From contig NZ_PKRO01000018.1 of assembly GCF_002855495.1 (NCBI RefSeq), positions 1 to 61,601 of the forward strand: a stretch of 61,601 nt of DNA. Reading direction: 5' to 3'. Below, piece by piece: positions 26,823 to 35,604 of this stretch; the first letter of the stretch is position 1, and every line of letters begins with the position of its first letter. The DNA comes from Porphyrobacter sp. TH134. Its GTDB lineage: Bacteria; Pseudomonadota; Alphaproteobacteria; Sphingomonadales; Sphingomonadaceae. The notes under the pieces are model-generated. The model ran no database searches. It saw only the letters and a list, made by a program, of their open reading frames with translations, and was not told where the DNA came from. The position numbers were made by a program, and so were the translations under genes.

Positions 26823-28412
26823 TTACGCGGCCTGCGCCACTTCCTCGACCGGCTCGTTGCGGATCAGGAAGTCAAACGCCCCCAGCCCCGCCTTTGCGCC
26901 TTCGCCCATGGCCACCACGATCTGCTTGTGCGGCACGGTGGTGCAATCGCCTGCTGCATAAATTCCGGGCAGGTTGGTTGCGCCGTGATCGTCGACGATG
27001 ATTTCCCCGAATTTCGAGAGGCTTAGGTCTGTCTCGCGGAGCCATTCGGTGTTGGGAACGAGACCGATCTGCACGAACACGCCTTCCAGCGCGATCCGCC
27101 GTTCGGTTCCGTCTGCCCTATTTTTGACCACCAATCCGTTGACCCGCGTACCATCACCCAACACCTCGGTGGTCTGGCCGTTGGTGATGATCTCGACATT
27201 CGGCATCGAGCGCAGCTTGCGTTGCAGCACTTCATCCGCGCGCAGCTTCACGTCGAATTCGATCAGCGTCACATGGCCGACGATTCCGGCGAGATCGATC
27301 GCCGCTTCGACGCCGGAATTGCCGCCGCCGATCACCGCGATGCGCTTGCCCTTGAACAGCGGGCCATCGCAGTGCGGGCAATAGGCCACGCCCTTGTTGC
27401 GATACTCCGCCTCGCCCGGCACGCCGAGGTTGCGCCAGCGCGCGCCGGTCGACAGGATCAGCGAGCGCGCCTTGAGGCTCGCGCCATTGGCCATCACGAC
27501 TTCATGGAAGCCGCCGACGTCCTTGGCGGGCTTGAGTTCGACCGCGCGGGCCAGGTCCATCAGGTCGATTTCGTACTCGCCGACGTGCTTCTTGAGGCTG
27601 TCGGTCAGCTTGGGGCCTTCGGTGTAAGGCGTGCCGGGGAGGTTCTCGATCCCGAGCGTATCCATCAACTGGCCCCCGAACCTTTCAGCGGCGATGCCAG
27701 TCCGAAAACCCTTGCGCGCGGTATAGACCGCCGCTGCCGCACCCGCCGGGCCGCCGCCGATCACCAGCACCTCGAACGGGGCCTCGGCGGCGAGCTTCTC
27801 GGCCTGCTTGGCATCGGCATTCTTGTCGAGCTTCGACAGGATTTCGGCCAGCTCCATCTTGCCGTTGTAAAACGGCTCGCCGTTCAGGAACGTCGCGGGC
27901 ACCGCCATGATATCGCGGCGCTCGACCTCGTCCTGGAAGGTGCCGCCTTCGATCAGGGTCGCGGTGATGCGCGGGTTTTCGAGGGCCATCAGGGTCAGCG
28001 CCTGCACCACGTCGGGGCAGTTGTGGCACGACAGCGAGAAGAACATGTCGAAATTGTAATCGCCTTCGAGTGCGCGGACCTGTTCGATCAGATCCGCATT
28101 GACCTTGGGCGGATGGCCACCGGCCCACAGCAGCGCGAGCACAAGCGAAGTGAATTCATGGCCCATCGGCAGGCCCGCAAAGCGCACCCACTTTTCCGCG
28201 TCGGACGCGCGGCGGATGACGAAGCTGGGCTTGCGATCATCGGTGCCGTCAAAGCGCGCGGTGACGAGATCGTGCAGCCCGGCGATCTGTACGATCAGCT
28301 GACGGGTCTGGCGCGACTTCTCGCTGTCATCAAGGCTGGCGACCAATTCGATCCCTTCGCGAAGGTTCGCAAGGTAGGTCTTGAGCTGGGCCTGCATGGC
28401 TGCGTCGAGCAT
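26823..28412 (-). CDS. ahpF: Alkyl hydroperoxide reductase subunit F
   Basis: A 529-aa flavoprotein that passes electrons from NADH to AhpC. The N-terminal tandem thioredoxin-like region carries SLSCHNCPD (about 130). The thioredoxin-reductase part has the FAD motif [19 protein letters not shown] (about 215), the redox disulfide YCPHCDGP (about 350), and the NADH motif [12 protein letters not shown]. The C-terminus [11 protein letters not shown] is the usual FAD contact. The start at 28412 begins [14 protein letters not shown], the common AhpF N-terminus. ahpC lies upstream on the same strand but is separated by a 306-nt repeat-containing gap. Confidence 0.97.
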   Translation of the reverse strand: MLDAAMQAQLKTYLANLREGIELVASLDDSEKSRQTRQLIVQIAGLHDLVTARFDGTDDRKPSFVIRRASDAEKWVRFAGLPMGHEFTSLVLALLWAGGHPPKVNADLIEQVRALEGDYNFDMFFSLSCHNCPDVVQALTLMALENPRITATLIEGGTFQDEVERRDIMAVPATFLNGEPFYNGKMELAEILSKLDKNADAKQAEKLAAEAPFEVLVIGGGPAGAAAAVYTARKGFRTGIAAERFGGQLMDTLGIENLPGTPYTEGPKLTDSLKKHVGEYEIDLMDLARAVELKPAKDVGGFHEVVMANGASLKARSLILSTGARWRNLGVPGEAEYRNKGVAYCPHCDGPLFKGKRIAVIGGGNSGVEAAIDLAGIVGHVTLIEFDVKLRADEVLQRKLRSMPNVEIITNGQTTEVLGDGTRVNGLVVKNRADGTERRIALEGVFVQIGLVPNTEWLRETDLSLSKFGEIIVDDHGATNLPGIYAAGDCTTVPHKQIVVAMGEGAKAGLGAFDFLIRNEPVEEVAQAA

Positions 28413-28426
28413 GAGTCTTTTTCCTT

Positions 28427-28544
28427 CGTCATTGCGAGGAGCCCCGCAAGGGGCGACGTGGCAATCCATGGACAGACTGAACCTACGGTGAGAATGTCAG
28501 ACCATGGATTGCCACGTCGCCTCCGGCTCCTCGCAAGAACGAGG
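28427..28544. repeat. Intergenic inverted repeat, family C, between ahpC and ahpF
   Basis: The left arm (28427-28471) runs CGTCATTGCGAGGAGCCCCG to GGCAATCCATGG; the right arm (28502-28544) is CCATGGATTGCCACGTCGCC to CTCGCAAGAACGAGG. Arms are 30 nt apart. The rest of the gap 28413-28718 (28545-28718) is GC-rich with no gene or clear signal that I can see. Confidence 0.88.
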
Positions 28545-28718
28545 AAGGGGCATGGGGTTAAGTAACGCGGGACCGGACAGCGCTTGCCCCGAAAGGGGGA
28601 AGGGGCGGGCGCATCCGGTCCCGGCTACGACCCGAGGGCGTCGCGGCTCTCGGGATTTGTCAGTCAGCGCAGGGCGTGGGGGAGGGGGAGAGCCCCGCGC
28701 TGACCGAAAGTGTACCGC

Positions 28719-29285
28719 TTAGATCTTGCCGACCAGATCGAGCGAGGGGGCCAGCGTGTCGCTGCCTTCTTCCCACGCCGCCGGGCAGACCTGACCGGGG
28801 TTGGCGCGCACATACTGCGCAGCCTTGATCTTGCGGGTCAGTTCATTGGCATTGCGGCCCACGCCTTCGCAGGTGATTTCCATGATCTGGATCACGCCGT
28901 CCGGATCGACGACGAAGGTCGCACGGTCAGCAAGGCCCGAATCCTGACGCAGCACGCCGAACTGGTTCGACAGCACGTGGTTCTGGTCACCCAGGAACGG
29001 GAAGGTCAGCTTGCTGATCTTGTCCGAATTGTCGTGCCAGGCCTTGTGGCTGAAATGCGTGTCGGTGCTGACGGCGTAAACTTCCACGCCCATCGCCTGA
29101 AGCGTGCCGTACTTTTCGCCCATGTCTTCCAGCTCGGTCGGGCAGACGAAGGTCCAGTCGGCCGGATAGAAGAAGAACACCGACCACTTGCCGGCGAGAT
29201 CGGCGTCGGTGACGTCGAAGAAGTCCTTGCCGGCCTGGAATGCGGTGGCCTTGAACGGCTGAAGGGTCGAACCGATGATACCCAT
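28719..29285 (-). CDS. ahpC: Peroxiredoxin, alkyl hydroperoxide reductase subunit C
   Basis: A 188-aa typical 2-Cys peroxiredoxin. The peroxidatic Cys48 is in FYPADWTFVCPTELEDM and the resolving Cys in GQVCPAAWEEG near residue 167. It reduces peroxides and is recycled by AhpF. The start at 29285 (MGIIGSTLQPFK) follows AAGGAAAA and matches the family N-terminus. It lies upstream of ahpF and katG on the same strand, consistent with a peroxide-responsive cluster. Confidence 0.97.
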   Translation of the reverse strand: MGIIGSTLQPFKATAFQAGKDFFDVTDADLAGKWSVFFFYPADWTFVCPTELEDMGEKYGTLQAMGVEVYAVSTDTHFSHKAWHDNSDKISKLTFPFLGDQNHVLSNQFGVLRQDSGLADRATFVVDPDGVIQIMEITCEGVGRNANELTRKIKAAQYVRANPGQVCPAAWEEGSDTLAPSLDLVGKI

Positions 29286-29387
29286 GGGAGTTTTCCTTGT
29301 GTTGGGTTGAGAGGTGGGTGGGGTGAACTTGTCATGCCCAGATAGGATGTTTTGCGCTGCACAAAAGTTGATTGTTGCGATTGCGAA

Positions 29388-29404
29388 GATCGCTTTTATC
29401 AATC
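29388..29404. promoter_or_regulatory. Candidate operator upstream of ahpC
   Basis: GATCGCTTTTATCAATC is a near-palindrome of the form GATYG-N7-CRATC, about 100 nt before the ahpC start. It may bind a LysR-type peroxide regulator, but is a single weak site. Confidence 0.25.
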
Positions 29405-29554
29405 AGTAGCGATGGAACCAATCGGATTTGGCGTTCAGGCTCGCGTAGCGGTTAGTCCGCTTTTGGAGGGTGGCGGCTGATTTCGCTATGACTGCACGTG
29501 GGTGGAAAGGCGAATGGCTGCTTTATCGTGACGCGATGCGCGCAACCCTTCTGC

Positions 29555-30463
29555 CTACTCTTCCCTGGAAGTTTTGACCTCCGACCTAACGGCAGCCGCC
29601 GCGATGTCATTGTAGACCCGCCGTGCGGATGAATTCTGCGAGGCGTTGTAGAGTTCGGCCACCAATGCCTTATCGAATGCTGTCATTTCGATGGGGGGAT
29701 CGGCATCCTCGAAAAGAGACAGGATTGTCTGAACGGGAGTCGGCCCGCCGTCTGGCGGTGCGCCCGTGCCGATTAGCGTGCGCATGGTCACATAGTCGGC
29801 CAGTTGAGCAAGCGTCAGCCCCTCCGCAGCCTCGCGAGCAACTAGCACAGTGGCTCCGGTAATTTCAATCGTGATGAGCGGGTCGGTCTTGGATTTGGGC
29901 GGAGGGTCGATGCGGGTCATCTCACCGATGACTTGTGGTTGACCATAGAAGTCGCGGACTTCAACTCGATTCCATGCCCGCACGGGGCCTGCTTCGGATA
30001 GAACCCGCTCCCGCTCGCGGGCGGCCAAATGAGCCAGCTGCGGAGATTCGTCGGACAGCCATTTTTCTGGTGGCCCCGCAGCAGGGGACATGAATGCGAT
30101 CAAGATCGTCGGCGTGCATTTCGGGTCGTCATTCGCACCAACACCCAATGCACGTGCGTTCTGCCGTATGCGCTCGGCAATCGCTTCGGCATCAGCGGGG
30201 GCGAGACCGCGAACTTGTGGGCATACCGGGAAGAAGAATCTCGCTATCGGGTGATGCATCCGCGGCGGTCGCACAATTTGCTTTGTGAATTCACGCAACT
30301 CCTGCCGACGTTCGCTCTCAGTCGCTGGGGGCCTCACTATGATAGTGGTTCCCGCGGGGCTGCTTTCGGCAGCGGGAGCATCTGGCGGCGCGGCCAACGC
30401 AGCGGACGTTCCCGCCAAGGTAATTGCCAAGGGGATGACGCCAAACCACATACCCTTAATCAT
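29555..30463 (-). CDS. Secreted hypothetical protein
   Basis: A 302-aa protein. An N-terminal signal peptide (MWFGVIPLAITLAGTSAALAA) is followed by a Pro/Ala linker, a conserved-looking block RFFFPVCPQVRGLAPADAEAIAERI (about 75-100) and TILIAFMSPAAGPPEKWL (about 120). A second block TMRTLIGTGAPPDG (about 228) precedes a helical C-terminus. I do not recognise a family. The gene is isolated, with 269 nt upstream to ahpC and 111 nt to aroC, all on the same strand. Confidence 0.75.
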   Translation of the reverse strand: MIKGMWFGVIPLAITLAGTSAALAAPPDAPAAESSPAGTTIIVRPPATESERRQELREFTKQIVRPPRMHHPIARFFFPVCPQVRGLAPADAEAIAERIRQNARALGVGANDDPKCTPTILIAFMSPAAGPPEKWLSDESPQLAHLAARERERVLSEAGPVRAWNRVEVRDFYGQPQVIGEMTRIDPPPKSKTDPLITIEITGATVLVAREAAEGLTLAQLADYVTMRTLIGTGAPPDGGPTPVQTILSLFEDADPPIEMTAFDKALVAELYNASQNSSARRVYNDIAAAAVRSEVKTSREE

Positions 30464-30574
30464 AAGCGTCTGGTGAAAAGACGTAAATTGGATTCTATGG
30501 CCCTAATGACCGCTTCGGGGTCGCCACCCGAACGGCAGGAATTTTTCAGAAGCGAGGCAAAGCCGCCACCCAGA

Positions 30575-31645
30575 TTACCCCACCTGCCCCCGGTGCAGCA
30601 GCTTGTGGTCAGCCAGCACCAGCGCCATCATCGCTTCGACCACCGGCGTGCCGCGCAGGCCGACGCACGGATCGTGGCGGCCCTTGGTGACCACTTCCAC
30701 CGCCTCGCCCGCCGAGTTGATCGACTCCACGGGGGTGAGGATCGATGAGGTCGGCTTGAACGCCACCCGGCACACCACCGGCTGCCCGGTCGAGATGCCG
30801 CCCGCCGTGCCGCCCGCGTGGTTGGCGAGGTATTCGGGCTTGCCATCCGCTCCGGGGCTCATCCGGTCGGCGTTCTGTTCCCCGGTCAGGCGCGCGGCTT
30901 CGAAGCCGTCCCCGATCTCGACGCCCTTGACCGCGTTGATGCTCATCATCGCGGCGGCCAGATCGCTGTCGAGCTTGGCGTAGATCGGCGCGCCCCAGCC
31001 CGCCGGCACACCGGTCGCGACGCATTCGACCACCGCGCCCAGCGATGATCCAGCCTTCCGGGCCTCGTCGACCTTGGCTTCCCAGCGCCTGGCGGCTTGC
31101 GCGTCGGGGCAAAAGAACGGGTTGCGGGCGATCTCGGCATAGTCGATTTGCGCAGGGTCGATCCGGTCGCCGCCTAGTTCGCACACGTAGGCCACGATGC
31201 TGACCTCGGGGATCACCAGCCGCGCCACCGCGCCAGCCGCGACCCGCGCCGCAGTCTCGCGCGCGGAGGACCTGCCGCCGCCGCGATAGTCGCGGATGCC
31301 GTATTTGGCGTCATAGGCGTAGTCGGCATGGCCCGGACGGTATTGCTGCGCGATGGCGCTGTAGTCTTTCGAGCGCTGGTCGGTGTTCTCGATGTGCAGC
31401 GCAATCGGCGTGCCGGTGGTCTTGCCCTCGAACACCCCCGAAAGAATGCGCACCAGATCATCCTCGCGCCGCTGCGTGGTGAAGCGGCTGGTGCCCGGCT
31501 TGCGCGCGTCCATGAAAGGCTGGATGAAGGCCTCAGAGATCGCGAGGCCCGGCGGGCACCCGTCGACCACTGCGCCCAGCGCAGGCCCATGACTTTCGCC
31601 CCAGGTGGTAAAGCGCAGCACGCGCCCGAAGGTGTTCCAGCTCAT
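30575..31645 (-). CDS. aroC: Chorismate synthase
   Basis: A 356-aa FMN-dependent enzyme converting 5-enolpyruvylshikimate-3-phosphate to chorismate, the last step of the shikimate pathway. Family signatures are [19 protein letters not shown] at the N-terminus, [15 protein letters not shown] and [20 protein letters not shown] (about 124-143). The start at 31645 (MSWNTFGR) is the usual family start; the upstream ORF extension is not coding-like. It is divergent from ruvA with 79 nt between. Confidence 0.97.
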   Translation of the reverse strand: MSWNTFGRVLRFTTWGESHGPALGAVVDGCPPGLAISEAFIQPFMDARKPGTSRFTTQRREDDLVRILSGVFEGKTTGTPIALHIENTDQRSKDYSAIAQQYRPGHADYAYDAKYGIRDYRGGGRSSARETAARVAAGAVARLVIPEVSIVAYVCELGGDRIDPAQIDYAEIARNPFFCPDAQAARRWEAKVDEARKAGSSLGAVVECVATGVPAGWGAPIYAKLDSDLAAAMMSINAVKGVEIGDGFEAARLTGEQNADRMSPGADGKPEYLANHAGGTAGGISTGQPVVCRVAFKPTSSILTPVESINSAGEAVEVVTKGRHDPCVGLRGTPVVEAMMALVLADHKLLHRGQVG

Positions 31646-31724
31646 GGGAGTGCCATCTGGCGCAAGTGTGGGCATCTGTCCATAAAGGCTGGACGCTTGG
31701 GCCACCTTGCGGCACGAACAAACC

Positions 31725-32333
31725 ATGATCGCCAAACTTTCAGGCAGGCTCGACAGCACGGGCGAGGACTGGGCCATCGTCGATGTCGGCGGGGTGGGTT
31801 ACCTCGTCCAGTGTTCCAGCCGCACGCTGTCGGCGCTGGGATCGGTGGGGGAGTTCTGCACCGTCCACACGCAAATGCAGGTAAGCGAGACCGACATGCG
31901 CCTGCTCGGCTTTGCCGACAGTGCGGAGCGCGACTGGTTCCGGCTGCTGACCGGGGTGCAGAGCGTGGGCAGCAAAGTGGCGCTGGCGATCCTTTCGGCG
32001 CTCTCGACCGGCGAATTGCGCGAGGCTTGCGGTAAGGGCGATGCGGCCATGGTGACACGCGCCAACGGGGTCGGGCCGAAGCTGGCGGCGCGGATCGTCA
32101 ACGAGTTGAAGGACAAGGCCGGCGGAATGCCCGGCGGCTCAGGCGGGTTTGCGATTGGCGCGGCGGCGGCGCCCGCTGGCAGTGTCGGCGCGGACGCGGC
32201 AAGCGCGCTGGAGAACCTCGGGTTCAAGCCCGCGGTCGCGGCGCAGGCGGTGGCGCGGGCGCTGGAGGAACTGGGTGAAGGCGCGAGCGAAGGCGACCTG
32301 ATCCGCGTGGCGCTGAAGAAGGCGGCGGGGTGA
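31725..32333 (+). CDS. ruvA: Holliday junction branch migration protein RuvA
   Basis: A 202-aa protein that binds four-way DNA junctions and loads the RuvB motor. It has the N-terminal OB domain ([29 protein letters not shown]), the two helix-hairpin-helix units (about 70-130, with [14 protein letters not shown] and [14 protein letters not shown]), an Ala/Gly linker and the C-terminal RuvB-binding domain ([17 protein letters not shown]). The ATG at 31725 matches the family start. ruvB follows only after 648 nt because a GIY-YIG unit has been placed between them. Confidence 0.97.
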   Translation: MIAKLSGRLDSTGEDWAIVDVGGVGYLVQCSSRTLSALGSVGEFCTVHTQMQVSETDMRLLGFADSAERDWFRLLTGVQSVGSKVALAILSALSTGELREACGKGDAAMVTRANGVGPKLAARIVNELKDKAGGMPGGSGGFAIGAAAAPAGSVGADAASALENLGFKPAVAAQAVARALEELGEGASEGDLIRVALKKAAG

Positions 32334-32350
32334 TGTTTGCCTCCCACTCT

Positions 32351-32753
32351 CGTCATGCTGAACTCGTTTCAGCATCCATCATGCCATCAGCGCAGGTCGA
32401 TGGGCGGCAAGCCCAACCCCACCGCCAGATCATGCCAATCGGGGTTCTCGCTTGCGATCAGGTTGACCTTCCACTGCCGGTGCCAGCGCTTCAGCTGCTT
32501 TTCGCGCAGGATCGCCTGCTGCATGTCGCCAAACAGCTCGTAGCGGACGAGGTGGTGGACCTTGTGGCGGCTGGTGAAGCCGGGGACCACGCCATTCCGA
32601 TGCTGGCACAGCCGGCCGACAAGGTCGCTGGTGACGCCGATGTAGAGCGTGCCATGCCGCTGGCTGGCGAGGATGTAGACGCAGGGCTGGCGCTCTTGCC
32701 GCATGAACCTGAGACTGCGTCACGATGGATGCTGAAACAAGTTCAGCATGACG
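32351..32753. mobile_element. Candidate GIY-YIG repeat-bounded element in the ruvAB locus
   Basis: A left arm (32351-32380, CGTCATGCTGAACTCGTTTC then AGCATCCATC) and an inverted right arm (32724-32753) match at 29 of 30 positions. They enclose one minus-strand GIY-YIG nuclease gene with only 6 nt at its 3' end and 19 nt at its 5' end. Each arm folds into an 8-bp hairpin. No target-site duplication is obvious. The same paired arms without a gene are at 15017-15107. Treating it as a mobile unit is inference. Confidence 0.6.
32387..32704 (-). CDS. GIY-YIG nuclease family protein
   Basis: A 105-aa protein with the single-domain GIY-YIG fold. CVYILASQRHGTLYIGVT (residues 8-25) carries the two Tyr/Ile/Gly strands, LVGRLCQHR supplies the conserved Arg, ILREKQLKRWHRQWKVNLI gives the catalytic Glu and basic helix, and NPDWHDL lies near the C-terminus. 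There is no extra DNA-binding domain. It is encoded against ruvA and ruvB and framed tightly by inverted palindromic repeats, which suggests it may act on those repeats or on branched DNA. The family includes homing nucleases and repair nucleases. Confidence 0.88.
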   Translation of the reverse strand: MRQERQPCVYILASQRHGTLYIGVTSDLVGRLCQHRNGVVPGFTSRHKVHHLVRYELFGDMQQAILREKQLKRWHRQWKVNLIASENPDWHDLAVGLGLPPIDLR

Positions 32754-32779
32754 AGTTTTCAGAGGTTTGCGCAATTCAT

Positions 32780-32810
32780 CGTCATCCTGAACTTGTTTCA
32801 GGATCCATGG
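32780..32810. repeat. Solo family A palindromic repeat
   Basis: CGTCATCCTGAACTTGTTTC continuing AGGATCCATGG; the hairpin stem is ATCCTGAA/TTCAGGAT with loop CTTGT. It lies 26 nt beyond the GIY-YIG unit. Confidence 0.85.
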
Positions 32811-32841
32811 CACGGACCATCGCAGTGTTTGGATGTTGGTC

Positions 32842-32985
32842 ATGAGGCGGGCATTGCTTGCTTCGGCCATCTTCATCGGAGACATGTTCGCAGGTGCATG
32901 GCTTGACGATTGGCTCGACATCGACACTTGCCTCGACCGGGGCGGCGCATGGGATTACCAGCGCGACACGTGCAGGTATCAATGA
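32842..32985 (+). CDS. Small secreted-type protein coupled to ruvB
   Basis: A 47-aa ORF: a short basic/hydrophobic start ([20 protein letters not shown]), then an acidic stretch (LDDWLDIDT) and [18 protein letters not shown] with two Cys. Its TGA overlaps the ruvB ATG (ATGA), giving translational coupling. The Cys-x5-W-x5-Cys arrangement ([15 protein letters not shown]) looks like a disulfide loop of an exported peptide. The start at 32842 is the first ATG in frame. I know no function. Confidence 0.6.
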   Translation: MRRALLASAIFIGDMFAGAWLDDWLDIDTCLDRGGAWDYQRDTCRYQ

Positions 32986-34010
32986 CTGACCCCCTCCACA
33001 CCCCCACCCGCCAGCCCGGCGATCAGGACGCAGCCCTGCGTCCGCGCCGGCTCGCCGAATTCGTCGGGCAGGAAGCGGCCAAGGGTAACCTCGCGGTCTT
33101 CATCGCGGCGGCGCGCGCGCGCGCGGAGGCGATGGATCATACGCTGTTCTTCGGCCCCCCAGGCCTCGGCAAGACCACGTTGGCGCAGATCATCGCGGGC
33201 GAGCTTGGCGTCGGCTTCCGCGCAACTAGCGGCCCCGTCATCGCCAAGGCGGGCGATCTGGCTGCGCTGCTCACCAATCTCGAACCGCATGACGTGCTGT
33301 TCATCGACGAGATCCACCGCCTGTCTCCCGTGGTCGAGGAAGTGCTCTACCCGGCGATGGAGGACCGTGCGCTTGACCTGATCATCGGCGAAGGGCCGAG
33401 CGCCCGTTCTGTCCGCATCGACCTGCCGCCCTTCACCCTGATCGGGGCGACCACCCGCCAAGGCCTGCTGACCACGCCGCTGCGCGACCGTTTCGGCATT
33501 CCCGTCCGCCTCAATTTCTACACGCATGAGGAATTGGAGCGCGTCGTCACCCGCGCCGCAGGGCTGCTCGGCCTCGCGATCCAGCCCGATGGCGCGCATG
33601 AAATCGCCCGCCGCAGCCGCGGCACGCCGCGTGTGGCAGGCCGCCTGCTGCGCCGCGTGCGCGACTTTGCCGATGTCGCGGGCGCAGCCAGCGTCACGCG
33701 CCACGTGGCCGACGAAGCGCTGACCCGGCTGGAGATCGACCGGCTGGGTCTGGACGCGATGGACCGGCGCTATCTCACCATGATCGCGACCACGTACAAA
33801 GGCGGCCCGGTGGGGATCGAGACCCTCGCAGCGGGCCTCGCCGAACCGCGTGACACGGTGGAAGAGGTGGTCGAACCCTATCTGATCCAGCTCGGCCTGA
33901 TCGCGCGGACAGCGCGCGGCCGGGTGCTGAACGATGGCGGCTGGGCGCATCTCGACATGGCCCCACCCAGAGAATCACCCCCGATCCAGTCAGGGCTGTT
34001 CGAAGACTGA
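32982..34010 (+). CDS. ruvB: Holliday junction branch migration helicase RuvB
   Basis: A 342-aa AAA+ ATPase that drives branch migration with RuvA. Walker A is [12 protein letters not shown] (about 58-69), Walker B is LFIDEIHRL (about 105), sensor residues are in [20 protein letters not shown], and a C-terminal winged helix ([20 protein letters not shown] onward) ends with [17 protein letters not shown]. The start at 32982 overlaps the stop of the small upstream ORF. ruvC is not in the window. Confidence 0.98.
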   Translation: MTDPLHTPTRQPGDQDAALRPRRLAEFVGQEAAKGNLAVFIAAARARAEAMDHTLFFGPPGLGKTTLAQIIAGELGVGFRATSGPVIAKAGDLAALLTNLEPHDVLFIDEIHRLSPVVEEVLYPAMEDRALDLIIGEGPSARSVRIDLPPFTLIGATTRQGLLTTPLRDRFGIPVRLNFYTHEELERVVTRAAGLLGLAIQPDGAHEIARRSRGTPRVAGRLLRRVRDFADVAGAASVTRHVADEALTRLEIDRLGLDAMDRRYLTMIATTYKGGPVGIETLAAGLAEPRDTVEEVVEPYLIQLGLIARTARGRVLNDGGWAHLDMAPPRESPPIQSGLFED

Positions 34011-34240
34011 GTCAGGGGCGAGGCGTTAACGTTACGGCTAACGCACCCCCCGTTTTCGGTGCCAGTTCGGGACAGCGACCCCGAAAATCCCCGATTCCCG
34101 AGCGATTCCGGACAGCTTGCCGTCACTGGCATGGTTAACCCGATTGCCCGTGCTGCGCTTCTGGCATCAAAAGAGCACTGGATTTGGGGAAGTCGCGGTT
34201 GGTCCGCTGGCATGCCCACAAGTGAACAGGGTAACCGACT

Positions 34241-35542
34241 ATGTCGCTCAAACTGGCCATCGCGAAGCTTTCCGCCGCCGCTGCGGGTGTCGCCTTGTTG
34301 CAAGGCGGTGCCGTGCGCATGGCTGAGCCGATGAATACGGACGCGCCGGACTTTTCGACCAATATCGACGGCAAGCTGGTGCAGGTCGATCCCGTCACTG
34401 GCGCGCGCTACATCAAAACGCGCGAGCGCGAGATTCCCATGCCGGAACAACGCCGCCGCCGGATTGTCGAGCGCACGATCGAATGCCAGCCGGTTGGTCC
34501 GGCAGGGACGGTGGTTGCGGCAAGTGCGCCGGCGGGCGCCACGCAGGCCTATTTTGACGCCAACGAATGTCCGCCGATTGCGCAGGTGGCCTATATGCCA
34601 GCGCCGCTCCCGCCGCTTCCTCCGATTTCCGGCGGCGGTGGCCCCGGTGGCGGGTTTGGCGGCGGCTTTGGCGGCGGCCTCGGCTTTGGCGGCGGTGGCG
34701 GCTTCTTCGGCGGGTTCTTTGGCGGCGGCGGATCGGGCGGCGGCGGGTCGGTTTCGACCACCACCACGACATCGACCTCGGGCGGGGGCGATGGCTCGAA
34801 CGGTGGGACCAATGGCGGTTCCAATGGCGGGTCGAGCGGTGTCGTGATCGATATCGACATCGACAATTCCACGACCTCGTCTTCGGGCCAGATCAGTTCG
34901 TCCACTGGCCAGGTGTCGACCTCGACGTCGACCGGTCAGGTTTCTTCGAGCACGGGTCAGGTGTCGTCCTCGGGCAATGTTTCGTCCTCCACGGGTGCAG
35001 TGTCCACCAGCACGGGTACGGTTTCGAGCTCGTCGGGCAATGTCAGCACATCGACCGGCTCGGTGACATCGTCCGGGTCGTCGTCGTCGTCTTCGTCGTC
35101 CAGCTCCTCATCGTCGTCGTCGTCTTCGTCATCCTCGTCGGGTGGTAGCAGCGGCAAGCCGGGCGGTGGCCATCCGGGGACGACCTCGTCGGGCGGATCG
35201 AGCGGAAGCTCTTCATCATCCTCGTCGTCCTCCTCGTCGGGCAGCAGCGGTTCGTCGTCGGGCGACATGACCAGCAGCACCAGCACCAGCGGTTCCTCGT
35301 CGTCGTCCTCCTCCTCGTCTTCGAGCAGCAGTGGTTCGTCTTCGTCGGGTAGCAGCGGGTCTTCGGGGTCATCGGGCAGCAGCAGCTCTTCCGGCAGCAG
35401 TTCGTCCTCGTCCTCGTCCTCCTCGTCTTCGAGCAGCAGCTCGTCATCGTCGGGCGGGCATGATGTGCCCGCGCCGCCGATGACCGTGCTGTTCGGTCTC
35501 GCCGCTGCCGCGGTTCTGGGACGCCGCAAGTTCCTGGGCTAA
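34241..35542 (+). CDS. Serine-rich surface protein with PEP-CTERM-like sorting tail
   Basis: A 433-aa exported protein. A signal peptide (about 1-27) is followed by a folded-looking part (DAPDFSTNIDGKLVQVDP, REREIPMPEQRRRRIVER, to about residue 128), a glycine-rich run (about 130-170), then about 200 residues of mostly Ser, with STGQVSSS repeats giving way to long poly-Ser. The C-terminus is VPAPPMTVLFGLAAAAVLGR plus RKFLG: a Pro-rich motif, a hydrophobic helix and a basic end, as in exosortase (PEP-CTERM) substrates. The Ser tract uses mixed TCG/TCC/TCA/AGC codons. It is probably a heavily glycosylated cell-surface or matrix protein. No exosortase gene is in the window. Confidence 0.85.
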   Translation: MSLKLAIAKLSAAAAGVALLQGGAVRMAEPMNTDAPDFSTNIDGKLVQVDPVTGARYIKTREREIPMPEQRRRRIVERTIECQPVGPAGTVVAASAPAGATQAYFDANECPPIAQVAYMPAPLPPLPPISGGGGPGGGFGGGFGGGLGFGGGGGFFGGFFGGGGSGGGGSVSTTTTTSTSGGGDGSNGGTNGGSNGGSSGVVIDIDIDNSTTSSSGQISSSTGQVSTSTSTGQVSSSTGQVSSSGNVSSSTGAVSTSTGTVSSSSGNVSTSTGSVTSSGSSSSSSSSSSSSSSSSSSSSSGGSSGKPGGGHPGTTSSGGSSGSSSSSSSSSSSGSSGSSSGDMTSSTSTSGSSSSSSSSSSSSSGSSSSGSSGSSGSSGSSSSSGSSSSSSSSSSSSSSSSSSSGGHDVPAPPMTVLFGLAAAAVLGRRKFLG

Positions 35543-35564
35543 GGTCAAAAGGATAGGCCAAATG

Positions 35565-35595
35565 AAAAGGGCGGCCTGTGATGGGCCGCCCTTTT
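35565..35595. terminator. Bidirectional terminator
   Basis: A perfect 12-bp stem, AAAAGGGCGGCC (35565-35576) with GGCCGCCCTTTT (35584-35595), lies between the convergent serine-rich and rhodanese genes. The A and T ends serve both directions. Confidence 0.93.
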
Positions 35596-35604
35596 GCGTT
35601 GTGC

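Noticed and set aside
29340..29404. A classical OxyR box before ahpC
   Set aside because: There is GATAGG at 29341 and the GATCG-N7-CAATC site, but no full ATAG-N7-CTAT pair. It is kept only as a weak candidate site.
35050..35460. A possible CRISPR or tandem repeat array
   Set aside because: The repeats are serine codons in frame with a long ORF, with no constant repeat and variable spacer structure.
34957..35529. An Asp/Glu-rich minus-strand frame
   Set aside because: It is only the complement of the serine codons of the sorted surface protein.
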